A stretch of DNA of 10,311 nt from Dehalococcoidia bacterium (GTDB taxonomy: Bacteria; Chloroflexota; Dehalococcoidia; GIF9; AB-539-J10), in NCBI GenBank assembly GCA_030603485.1, contig JAUVXS010000055.1, positions 1-10,311 on the forward strand, given 5' to 3'. Each line of letters begins with the position of its first letter. The stretch's first letter is position 1. The notes below the pieces were generated by a model, which had not been told where the DNA came from, ran no database searches, and saw only the letters and a program-made list of their open reading frames with translations. A program made the position numbers and the translations under genes. Shown here piece after piece: positions 1-5,991 of this stretch.

Positions 1-325
1 GATTGTAGCCCAATAGTATTCTTGCTTCCGGTGACTTAAACTCTGACACTTGCTCCGGGCTCTGTCCGAAACCAATGTCTTTTGGATCTGGCTGTCGATT
101 GAACTTACCATGCCACTCATCTGTAATCCAAAGTTGCTTGCCACCCATCAAAGAGGCAATCTGGGCGTCTTGCTGGCGTGTCAAGTGCCAGATTAGCCAA
201 CCAATACTGTTACAATCATGCCTCGGCTGCCAGTCCAGTTCATCCTGAGCTAGGCTTTTAAGCACGTTTTCTAATAACTCTGGAATGCGACTGTAACCAT
301 CGATAAAAAGGTCCTTCCACTTCAT
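1..325 (-). CDS. DinB-family (DUF664-like) protein, C-terminus beyond window
   Basis: An open minus-strand frame starts at ATG 325-323 behind a strong Shine-Dalgarno (AGGAGG, about 5 nt upstream) and runs off the left edge after 108 codons without a stop. The sequence has the look of the DinB four-helix-bundle superfamily. An N-terminal helix (residues 5-25) is followed by 'LDWQP' (30-34) and then the characteristic 'NSIGWLIWHLTRQQD' helix (39-53), in which His47 fits the first metal-ligand histidine of the family. Trp66-Trp71 follow in the usual variable linker. Family members bind a divalent metal; some are thiol (bacillithiol/mycothiol)-dependent transferases, but most have no known substrate, so no reaction is assigned. 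The remaining metal ligands would lie in the missing C-terminal part. It stands alone here, with its own candidate promoter at 381-409. Confidence is high for the family and low for a function. Confidence 0.85.
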   Translation of the reverse strand, partial: MKWKDLFIDGYSRIPELLENVLKSLAQDELDWQPRHDCNSIGWLIWHLTRQQDAQIASLMGGKQLWITDEWHGKFNRQPDPKDIGFGQSPEQVSEFKSPEARILLGYN

Positions 326-623
326 GACTATCCTCCTTTCTTAGTCAATCTCAGGTCGTAGTCATATGATTACAATGAATAGTTTAAAACTATCATCTGA
401 GCCCGTCAACACTAGAAGACAAGTCAGATTAGCATGGTTTTTATTTGTGTAATGATGGATTTATCTATTGTGCTTCGCATAGAACCAATTTGGGAGTTCA
501 AGCAGAAGCACAGTGTTATCAGGTGTCCAGCAATGCAATTAGTGCCCTCCCTTTAGATGTTTCCAGAGAGTTGTGTCCCTGAGATGGCTGCACATCTTTC
601 TAATTTATAAACTCATTTCTCTA
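326..623. other. Intergenic stretch without recognisable gene
   Basis: Apart from the minus-strand promoter at 381-409, nothing convincing was found: no ORF with a ribosome-binding site, no tRNA cloverleaf and no tandem repeat. The 624-849 repeat begins immediately to the right. Confidence 0.6.
381..409 (-). promoter_or_regulatory. Candidate sigma-70 promoter of the DinB-family gene, with a palindrome over the -10
   Basis: Read on the minus strand, TTGACG (409-404) is followed after exactly 17 nt by TAAACT (386-381), about 55 nt upstream of the ATG. The -10 lies inside a perfect inverted repeat, ATAGTTT-A-AAACTAT (379-393), which could be an operator. Seen directly: the boxes and the palindrome. 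Inferred: promoter activity and repression. Confidence 0.5.
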
Positions 624-849
624 CTCCCAAGGGGAAGAAAAATCTAGCTAGGTTCCTAAGTATGGAAAAAGCCCCTTTTGTTTCATCAATGTGGCTAAAA
701 AGTGGAAAGGAAACTTTGAATTTGTTCTATATGTAGGTATAATCTATCTGAACAACACCCCTAAGGCATGCCGCTGTTTTAGGATGGACAGGATATTTAG
801 GGCTGAGGGAGATGGGGTCTCCCCCGTCTCCACCAGAAATTTCGAATTT
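624..849 (+). repeat. Dispersed structured repeat, copy 1 (promoter-bearing, leader of the Fe-S operon)
   Basis: This segment aligns without gaps to copy 3 from its start (624 and 5768) to the shared CTGAAC (748 and 5892), and without gaps to copy 2 over 748-836 versus 3332-3420 (about 84% identity by hand count). In order it contains a small C/G palindrome (CCCAAGGGG, 626-634), an AAAAG...CTTTT hairpin (about 667-679), and an A-rich block. A TTTGAA -35 (715-720) and a TATAAT -10 (738-743) follow at 17-nt spacing. A strong hairpin comes next, with 808-817 pairing to 822-831 (10 bp, one G-U, 4-nt loop), and then a weak AAATT/AATTT palindrome (837-849). A transcript starting near 750 would run into the Fe-S operon as a leader of about 210 nt. 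It could be a small RNA, a cis-regulatory leader or a mobile-repeat remnant. I match it to no named family. Confidence 0.72.
715..743 (+). promoter_or_regulatory. Promoter inside repeat copy 1
   Basis: TTTGAA (715-720), 17 nt, TATAAT (738-743). The -10 is a perfect consensus and lies in a 19-nt block identical to copy 3. It is the only clear plus-strand promoter ahead of the two iron-sulfur genes. Confidence 0.6.
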
Positions 850-962
850 GAGACAGCCTTTTCCCAAGGGAGAGATGGACACCTTTGAGGGAGTGCTGAG
901 AGCGCTGGCGGAGGATCCCAGCCGTATGTTTGATTGTCTCAAGAGAAAAGGAGGAAACTACC

Positions 963-2156
963 GTGTCTGACCAACAAATTTACAGGAGTCTTATCGACTG
1001 GCTGAAGCAAACCTGGTGGGGCATGCCTGAAGCGGACGAATTGATGCCCCTGATGATGGCTACCTACACTCCTGAAGAAGCATACCTGTTAACCGGAATG
1101 CCCTTTTCGGGGAGGAACCTCGAGGAACTAGCCGAGATGAAACAAATGGATCCGGTCGAGTTGAGACACCAGCTTGATGCTCTAGCCAAGAAAGGCATCG
1201 TTTTCCGCAGCGTTACAGGTGATACCGTCCGCTATAGCCTGAACGACTCCTATTTTGTTTTTTTACGCAGCGCCTTCTGGGCCGGGCGCACCGATGAACG
1301 GAGCAAAGCTATAGCACGTCTGGTGAATCAATATTATTACCATGGTTTCTATGACCAGTATGACCTGACGCATCTAAAGGGATTACGGGTGCTGCCCATT
1401 CAAGAGACCATAGAGCACACCCACCAGATTCTCCCCTATGAAGAAGTAGTGAAGGTGTTAGATTCTCTGGATTACTTTGCTGTCTCTACATGCCCGTGCC
1501 GGCACCGCAAAAATATCGACCCTGACTCTCCCAATTGTGAGTATCCTATTGAGGTTTGCCTTCATTTTGGCCGTCTCGGGCGATACACCGTTGAAAATGG
1601 TTTGGGGCACAAAATCACCCGCCAGGAAGCCCATGAGATTTTGCGCCAGTGTGCTGAAGCTGGATTGGTACACGGAGTTTCCAATTGGCAAGAAGAGGTG
1701 GATACCATCTGCAATTGCTGCCGGTGCTGCTGCATGTGGTTCGAGGCATTCTATAAACTAAAGCATTCTATGAGCTTAAGCCCGTCTAACTATCTGGTGC
1801 GCACTAATCCGGAAGTCTGTGTTGGCTGCGGGTTATGTGTCAAGCGCTGTGCCATGGGAGCGATACAACTCGAAGACTTCCCGGGGGCCAAGAACAGAAT
1901 TAGCAGGGTGATGGTCAAGAACAAGAATGGCGTGGTGGAACTCAAGAACAAAACGGGCAAGGTATCGGTTCTCAATCCTGACCTCTGTATTGGCTGTGGT
2001 GTCTGCGCCTACAAATGCCCTACGGAATCGCTCGTGCTCGAGTGTCGCCAGGTTATCGCGGAGCCACCAAAGGATGTACGTGAGTATGGAAGGCTGGTTG
2101 CAGCAGATTTTACCGCCAAGCCAGTTCAACTCAGAGAAGGGAACATAAAGAAGTAA
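963..2156 (+). CDS. 4Fe-4S dicluster protein with N-terminal winged-helix-like region and CNCCxCCC motif
   Basis: This is a 397-aa cytoplasmic iron-sulfur protein. I start it at GTG 963 because AAGGAGG (948-954) sits 8 nt upstream; an ATG at 930 in the same frame has no such site. Residues about 25-95 resemble a winged helix ('MDPVELRHQLDALAKKGIVFR' region). A cysteine-rich middle follows: C177-P-C179-R-H, C192, C199, then C250-N-C-C-R-C-C-C257. The C-terminus has a ferredoxin-type pair, C286xxC289xxC292xxxC296 and C342xxC345xxC348xxxC352P, separated by a loop of about 45 residues. This middle-plus-ferredoxin layout recurs in uncharacterised redox proteins of anaerobes. It probably passes electrons to a partner, perhaps the QueG-like protein encoded 14 nt downstream. 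The electron donor and acceptor cannot be read from sequence. No signal peptide or membrane span is visible. Confidence 0.87.
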   Translation: MSDQQIYRSLIDWLKQTWWGMPEADELMPLMMATYTPEEAYLLTGMPFSGRNLEELAEMKQMDPVELRHQLDALAKKGIVFRSVTGDTVRYSLNDSYFVFLRSAFWAGRTDERSKAIARLVNQYYYHGFYDQYDLTHLKGLRVLPIQETIEHTHQILPYEEVVKVLDSLDYFAVSTCPCRHRKNIDPDSPNCEYPIEVCLHFGRLGRYTVENGLGHKITRQEAHEILRQCAEAGLVHGVSNWQEEVDTICNCCRCCCMWFEAFYKLKHSMSLSPSNYLVRTNPEVCVGCGLCVKRCAMGAIQLEDFPGAKNRISRVMVKNKNGVVELKNKTGKVSVLNPDLCIGCGVCAYKCPTESLVLECRQVIAEPPKDVREYGRLVAADFTAKPVQLREGNIKK

Positions 2157-2170
2157 GGAGCTGTAAACTA

Positions 2171-3304
2171 ATGTCGCTCAGCGAAGACATAAAAGATCTC
2201 GGCCTTGACCTAGGCTACAGCAAAGTTGGCATTACTACTGCCGACGGTTTTCCCGACTATATCGCTGAGCTCAACTCGCGGCGTGACATGTATGCCTGGT
2301 ATATTGAAGGCGCTTTCCAGCCACTCACAGGTGCTGACCCCAAGAGCGTTATGCCATCAGCCAAGTCCATTATAGTGGTGGTGTATGATATATTCAAGGA
2401 ATCTTTTCCCGAGAAGCTGGTGGGCAAGATAGGCCGGTTCTACCAGTCCAGGTGTTACCTCACTCCTCGCCACCGCATCAACGGGGCTCGACGACATCTG
2501 ATGCGCGAGTTCCTGGAGAAAAGCGGTTGCCAAGTGGCCCAACGACTGGTTGTTCCTGAGCGGTTATCAGCAGCCCGAGCTGGCATAGTCACTTACGGAA
2601 AGAATACCTTCGCCTTCGCTGAGGGGATAGGGTCGTTCATCCTCGTTACTGCTTTCATCGTAGATGCTGAGCTTGAGTATGATGAGCCTACCATAGAAGT
2701 GAAGTGCCCGCCCAAATGCACAGCGTGTTTTGATGCCTGTCCCACTGGAGCCCTCTACGAGTCGCTGAAGATGGATCCGCGCCGCTGCATCGCCTTCAAC
2801 ACCTTTATGACCCAGGATGACTATCTCGTAGGAGTCACCAGCTACATTCCCCCTGACATCAGGGAGAAGATGGGCATCTGGATTCACGGTTGTGATATTT
2901 GCCAGGAAGTATGCCCCAGAAACCAGAAGAAGTTAAAGGCGAAGTTGTCCCGGAACGAGTTTCTGACTAAGGTAGCACAGGATTTTGAACTTACCAAGCT
3001 CTTGAACCTGTCTGATGAATTCTACATCGAAAGGGTGCAACCGCTGATGTACAACTATATCAGGGACAAGAAGTACTTCCAGAGAAACGCCGCTATTGCC
3101 TTAGGGAATATGGGTGACCCTACGTTCATTCCTGATCTCGCTCAAGCCATGCAGGATCCAGAGGGGTTAGTACGCGCCTATGCTGCTTGGGCTCTGGGTA
3201 AAATCGGGGGTAGCCGGGTCAGACAAATCCTGGAAGCCAGCTTGGCACGGGAGACCGATGAATTTGCCAAGAGGGAGATTCAAGACGTTCTCGCTGCCGC
3301 CTGA
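2171..3304 (+). CDS. Epoxyqueuosine reductase (QueG)-like Fe-S protein with HEAT repeats
   Basis: This 377-aa protein has the domain order of QueG, the cobalamin and 4Fe-4S enzyme that reduces epoxyqueuosine in tRNA. An N-terminal DUF1730-like part (1-165) contains 'AGIVTYGKNTF' (137-147), matching the family AGLGWxGKNT motif. A double-cluster ferredoxin follows with eight cysteines (179, 183, 186, 190, 206, 241, 244, 248), the last three in 'GCDICQEVCP'. PBS-lyase-type HEAT repeats occupy about 304-375. Two points argue against genuine QueG. The catalytic Asp normally found six residues before the conserved Glu of 'DSxPxLE' is Gln124 (Glu130 being the Glu), and the first cysteine pair is CxxxC instead of CxxC. 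It is therefore probably a paralogue of unknown substrate, as is common in this superfamily, which is related to reductive dehalogenases. AAGGAG (2155-2160) precedes the ATG by 10 nt, and it lies 14 nt behind the other Fe-S gene, so the two are co-transcribed. Confidence 0.82.
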   Translation: MSLSEDIKDLGLDLGYSKVGITTADGFPDYIAELNSRRDMYAWYIEGAFQPLTGADPKSVMPSAKSIIVVVYDIFKESFPEKLVGKIGRFYQSRCYLTPRHRINGARRHLMREFLEKSGCQVAQRLVVPERLSAARAGIVTYGKNTFAFAEGIGSFILVTAFIVDAELEYDEPTIEVKCPPKCTACFDACPTGALYESLKMDPRRCIAFNTFMTQDDYLVGVTSYIPPDIREKMGIWIHGCDICQEVCPRNQKKLKAKLSRNEFLTKVAQDFELTKLLNLSDEFYIERVQPLMYNYIRDKKYFQRNAAIALGNMGDPTFIPDLAQAMQDPEGLVRAYAAWALGKIGGSRVRQILEASLARETDEFAKREIQDVLAAA

Positions 3305-3321
3305 GTAGATAGTTCCCTAGC

Positions 3322-3441
3322 CTAACTAAACCTGAACACCACCGCTAAGGCATGCCGATGTCTAAGGAGAGACAGGATATTTGGGACTGAGAGAGATGGG
3401 GCCTCGCCCGCCTCCACCACAAGAATAACAACGCTAGCGTT
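3322..3441 (+). repeat. Dispersed structured repeat, copy 2 (promoter half missing or degenerate)
   Basis: Positions 3332-3420 align gap-free with copy 1 (748-836, about 14 mismatches). The place of the -10 is CTAACT (3322-3327), which no longer resembles TATAAT, and nothing upstream matches the promoter half of copies 1 and 3. The G-rich/C-rich hairpin is retained but weaker (3393-3400 with 3407-3414, one A-C mismatch). It ends in a perfect palindrome, AACGCTAGCGTT (3430-3441), followed by TT. It lies 17 nt after the stop of the QueG-like gene, so it would be read as that operon's 3' end, where the palindrome could help terminate transcription. Confidence 0.7.
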
Positions 3442-3688
3442 TTACCGCTACCGTTTCCTTATATAAATAGGATTTCGGGGAGATGTTAATCGAGTTTGCC
3501 CCGGCTCTCCCCGTCCATTTGGATTAACTTCGCAAGGTCTATACAATAATTAGACAAAATGCAAAACTGCAGCCTACAACTGCCATTGAACGAACATAGG
3601 CGTGTTTGTCCAGTGATGAGCATAACTGTTTGACACCGTTTGCGTTTCCCTTCAATCCTGGATTACTCATCAGAGATCCAGGCCTTGG
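3442..3688. other. Intergenic stretch with two perfect stem sequences, no gene
   Basis: No supported ORF. CGGGGAGA (3476-3483) pairs perfectly with TCTCCCCG (3506-3513) across a 22-nt loop, and CCTGGAT (3657-3663) pairs with ATCCAGG (3676-3682) across 12 nt, just past the end of the minus-strand gene at 3689. Neither is followed by a T-run in the sense needed for a classic intrinsic terminator, so their role is open. Confidence 0.45.
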
Positions 3689-4246
3689 CTAGTAGACACG
3701 AGCTGATGAAAGGATATAATTAGCAATCTTCTGAATAGTTGCCCAATCCTGGTTTGTTGGCTCGAATCGCCTGTCCACCTGCACTGCCCACCCTTGAAAT
3801 TCTTTGGCATAACTGTGAACTGTCAAGTTGCCAATCCTTTTCGCCAGGTCTTTTACTGTTTCATCGTTGGAAAGAACTTCGGCTAGTCCAGTATAATGGT
3901 CGTTTCCTTTCCAGGTCACATCGACTACTTTCCCGAACAATGGAAATGTCTTTTTTCTTATTGTCTTGATGTCAACCGCTTTGTGATTTGTGAGGGGTCT
4001 CTCATCCGGTATACAAAGAATGACCCACCATCGAGGAGGGCTGTTTCTACTCCCATCTTTTTTCAAGATATTTATCCATCTGACCAATCCTTCTGGTATG
4101 TCTATAATTCCCAATGAACGTTGATACCAGGAATTCTCTATTTTTTCCTCCGCTCGGCCACGTTCAGCCAAGTCCGCTCTAATACCCAAGGAGTTGAGGT
4201 TCTGAGCTAATTTATCTCTTGATTTATCACGGAATAGTTCTTTCAT
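3689..4246 (-). CDS. Hypothetical protein, 185 aa, probably leaderless
   Basis: I do not recognise a named family. The protein looks real: it is charged, mixed alpha/beta in composition, with a conserved-looking core 'SLGIIDIPEGLVRWINI' (about 44-60) followed by 'PPRWWVILCIPDERP' (about 70-84). The N-terminus is Lys/Arg/Glu-rich and probably helical. There is no signal peptide, membrane helix or cysteine motif. The ATG (4246-4244) has no Shine-Dalgarno; instead a perfect TATAAT (4265-4260) ends only 13 nt upstream, which would put the transcript start within a few bases of the ATG. The -35 is poor (TTTAAT-like at 17 nt). It sits alone between repeat copy 2 and the beta-repeat protein gene in an AT-richer patch, which suggests accessory or transferred DNA. 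The function is unknown. Confidence 0.65.
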   Translation of the reverse strand: MKELFRDKSRDKLAQNLNSLGIRADLAERGRAEEKIENSWYQRSLGIIDIPEGLVRWINILKKDGSRNSPPRWWVILCIPDERPLTNHKAVDIKTIRKKTFPLFGKVVDVTWKGNDHYTGLAEVLSNDETVKDLAKRIGNLTVHSYAKEFQGWAVQVDRRFEPTNQDWATIQKIANYILSSARVY

Positions 4247-4569
4247 TTGTTAGAACCATATTATAGTGCACTGAAGACAGCAATTAAACCATTTTGTTTC
4301 TATAGAACAAACATGGGGATGCCGACATGCACTCAAGAGTGAGAAAGTCTTCTTCTTATTTGAAATAGACGTCACAAAATGAGTACTTGTTGAATATAAG
4401 TTGCCCGATGGCCAGCATTCCGAATGCAAGTTTGTCACATTCACATGCTGTGATATTTAACAAAATACTAAATTGTTACCTCAACTTCGCAATCTGGAAT
4501 TTTGTTCGATGAGGCATCGTCGGTTGAAGCTGGTCGGGTTCATAACCCGACAGTCATTGAGCTTATAAT
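4247..4569. other. Intergenic stretch; only hairpins found
   Basis: AT-rich and without a credible gene. The 64-codon minus-strand frame here has no ribosome-binding site and an unprotein-like composition. The notable content is the TATAAT serving the 3689-4246 gene and the two adjacent stem-loops at 4507-4553. Confidence 0.5.
4507..4553 (+). other. Two adjacent stem-loops, one resembling an initiator-tRNA anticodon arm
   Basis: CGATG-AGG-CATCG (4507-4519) is followed by GTCGGGTT-CAT-AACCCGAC (4533-4551), an 8-bp perfect stem extended to 10 bp by CT/AG with one bulged G. The second element reads like the initiator tRNA-Met anticodon arm: GGG/CCC stem top, 7-base loop TTCATAA, CAT anticodon. 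No acceptor stem, D arm or T arm can be folded around it, so it is not a functional tRNA. It may be a chance hairpin, a tRNA-derived scar, or a structure ending the minus-strand transcript. Confidence 0.4.
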
Positions 4570-4632
4570 TCATCTATCTAATTTGTTGTGACTATTTGTC
4601 CAGGAGACAGCCGGCACATCAATTGCCAGGGC
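4570..4632 (-). pseudogene. In-frame remnant of a fourth repeat beyond the stop of the 4633-5547 gene
   Basis: Past the TAA (4635-4633) the same frame continues for 20 codons to TGA (4572-4570) and reads 'ALAIDVPAVSW...'. 'IDVPAV' is the opening of each repeat in the upstream protein and falls exactly 92 codons after the start of repeat 3, the spacing seen between repeats 2 and 3. The TAA occupies the position of the Gln in 'DQVLGVNVPAV', so a single CAA-to-TAA change explains it. The homology fades after about 11 codons, so more of the gene has been lost or replaced. Confidence 0.6.
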
Positions 4633-5547
4633 TTAACTAGAATCGATGCTGACATCACTCACGACAATGACGTCCTTGTTCTGGGGAATTTCGGAGCCTT
4701 GTGTATGTGCATAGATCACATCGTAAACACCCGGTATGATCAGAGTGTTATGGTACTGGTCATTGCTATAACCTAGTGCTACGGTATCGCCGCTGTCTGG
4801 GTTCCTTAAGGAGAAAAAAGCCCTAACATACTGGGATTCAGGGAACGGGTCTCCATTCATGGTATAACTGCTTGTCAAGGTAACAGCCGGTACATTAACC
4901 CCTAATACTTGATCCGCATCAATAGTCACCGCGGCTTTGACAATAGCATCTTGATTTTGGGGAACACCACTGCCATTTTGATGACTGTAGATTACGTTGT
5001 AAATACCCGGCAATATGTGAATCGGATCGCTCGCTTGGTAGCTTTTACCTAGCGGAATACGCTCACCACCAGAGATGTGCTGTAAATGGAATTCCGCACT
5101 ATTATAAGCACTAGTGGAGAAAGGTTTACCATTAAGAGTGAAATGTGGCCTGATCACAACCGAAGAAACGTTGATATCTAAGTCCTGATCAGTCTGGATA
5201 GACACTGCAGACCTGACAACGGCGTCCTTGTTCTGGGGAATTTCGGAGCCGATTGTGTGTGCATAATTCACATCGTAAACACCCGGTATGATTAGAGTGC
5301 TATGGTACTGGTCATTGCTATAACCCAGTTCTACGGTATCGCCGCTGTCTGGGTTCCTTAAGGAGAAAAAGGCCCTGGTATACTGGGACTCAGAAAACGG
5401 GTCTCCATTTATGGTATAACTGCTTGTCAATGTGACAGCCGGTACATCAATTGGCAGCTCTACCTCTTCATTTGGGCTGATGATAAAGCAAAATGATGTG
5501 AGCAATGCAAAAACTAGTATGGCCGCTATTAATCTTAGTAATTGCAT
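4633..5547 (-). CDS. Exported protein of three about 92-aa beta-type repeats, C-terminally truncated
   Basis: This 304-aa protein starts at ATG 5547-5545, 7 nt after AAGGAG. Residues 1-25 form a signal peptide or anchor (hydrophobic 'LIAAILVFALLTSFCFII'). 'LTSFC' resembles a lipobox, but Phe before Cys is atypical. Three tandem repeats follow at 33-124, 125-216 and 217-304. Each opens with '[IV][DN]V[PS][AS]V', then 'NGxPF', a strand-rich middle, 'LPG[IV]Y[DN]V.Y.H' and 'PQN.DA.V'. This is typical of extracellular beta-sandwich repeats in large surface proteins, and similar 'PGxYDVxY' repeats occur in secreted proteins of environmental bacteria. Repeats 1 and 3 are about 87% identical while repeat 2 has diverged, which indicates a recent copy or gene conversion. 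A stop codon where the repeat has a conserved Gln truncates the chain (see 4570-4632). It probably acts outside the cell in adhesion or as a structural layer; the ligand is unknown. Confidence 0.8.
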   Translation of the reverse strand: MQLLRLIAAILVFALLTSFCFIISPNEEVELPIDVPAVTLTSSYTINGDPFSESQYTRAFFSLRNPDSGDTVELGYSNDQYHSTLIIPGVYDVNYAHTIGSEIPQNKDAVVRSAVSIQTDQDLDINVSSVVIRPHFTLNGKPFSTSAYNSAEFHLQHISGGERIPLGKSYQASDPIHILPGIYNVIYSHQNGSGVPQNQDAIVKAAVTIDADQVLGVNVPAVTLTSSYTMNGDPFPESQYVRAFFSLRNPDSGDTVALGYSNDQYHNTLIIPGVYDVIYAHTQGSEIPQNKDVIVVSDVSIDSS

Positions 5548-5616
5548 ATCATTCTCCTTATTTACTGTTATGCCTTTTCTTTGCCATACTCACGCCCCAT
5601 TGAAGATTTTCCTATG

Positions 5617-5638
5617 ATACAACGTTTATACAACGTTT
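5617..5638 (-). promoter_or_regulatory. Perfect 11-bp tandem direct repeat upstream of the exported repeat-protein gene
   Basis: On the plus strand ATACAACGTTT occurs twice head to tail (5617-5627 and 5628-5638); on the gene's strand it reads AAACGTTGTAT twice. Each unit holds the palindrome AACGTT. The 11-bp period places both sites on the same face of the helix, about 70-90 bp upstream of the ATG. This fits a paired regulator site; TATAAA or TATCAT within it could also serve as a -10. Confidence 0.45.
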
Positions 5639-5640
5639 CG

Positions 5641-5767
5641 CCACAACATTGGCCTAGCTCACTAGCGGGTACTCAAGTAGCTGGGCTGTCTTTGTCAACA
5701 GCCTGAAACTTACCAAACATTGTGCCTCTTCGCGCCCGTATTGCCCTTGTGCTAAAAAATTCCTAGA
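5641..5767. other. Intergenic stretch, nothing recognised
   Basis: It lies between the 11-bp tandem repeats and repeat copy 3. No ORF, RNA gene or strong inverted repeat was found. Confidence 0.5.
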
Positions 5768-5858
5768 CCTCCAGGAGGGATAAGGATGCAATTGCTTCCC
5801 CTGAAATAACAAAAGCCTCTTTTGTTATATTGATGTGATCAAAAAGTAGAAAAGCAGC

Positions 5859-5887
5859 TTTAAATATATCTTATACTTGGGTATAAT
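5859..5887 (+). promoter_or_regulatory. Promoter inside repeat copy 3
   Basis: TTTAAA (5859-5864), 17 nt, TATAAT (5882-5887), in the same positions as in copy 1. No plus-strand gene follows before the convergent kinase gene. Confidence 0.55.
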
Positions 5888-5991
5888 CTATCTGAACACC
5901 ACTGCCAAGGCCTGTCTTTTGATCAGGCTCGTAAGGATTAGTCTTTTGGACTGAAAGAGATGGTGCCTCCCCTGCCTCCGTCAATAAATTC

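Noticed and set aside
691..888. 65-codon plus-strand frame over repeat copy 1
   Set aside because: It has no ribosome-binding site, and the equivalent frame in copy 3 is broken by TAG, so the DNA and not a protein is conserved.
727..942. Minus-strand frames over repeat copies 1 and 3 (also 5871-6110), both ending in 'VQIDYT'
   Set aside because: The shared ending simply mirrors the shared repeat DNA around TATAAT; copy 2 has stops in this frame, and neither frame has a ribosome-binding site or protein-like composition.
930..962. ATG at 930 as start of the 4Fe-4S protein
   Set aside because: The segment 930-962 contains the strong AAGGAGG site for GTG 963, and no site precedes 930.
4250..4444. 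64-codon minus-strand frame upstream of the 185-aa gene
   Set aside because: No ribosome-binding site, odd composition, and it would overlap the likely promoter of the next gene.
4507..4553. Functional initiator tRNA gene
   Set aside because: Only the anticodon-arm-like hairpin is present; no acceptor, D or T arm can be formed around it.
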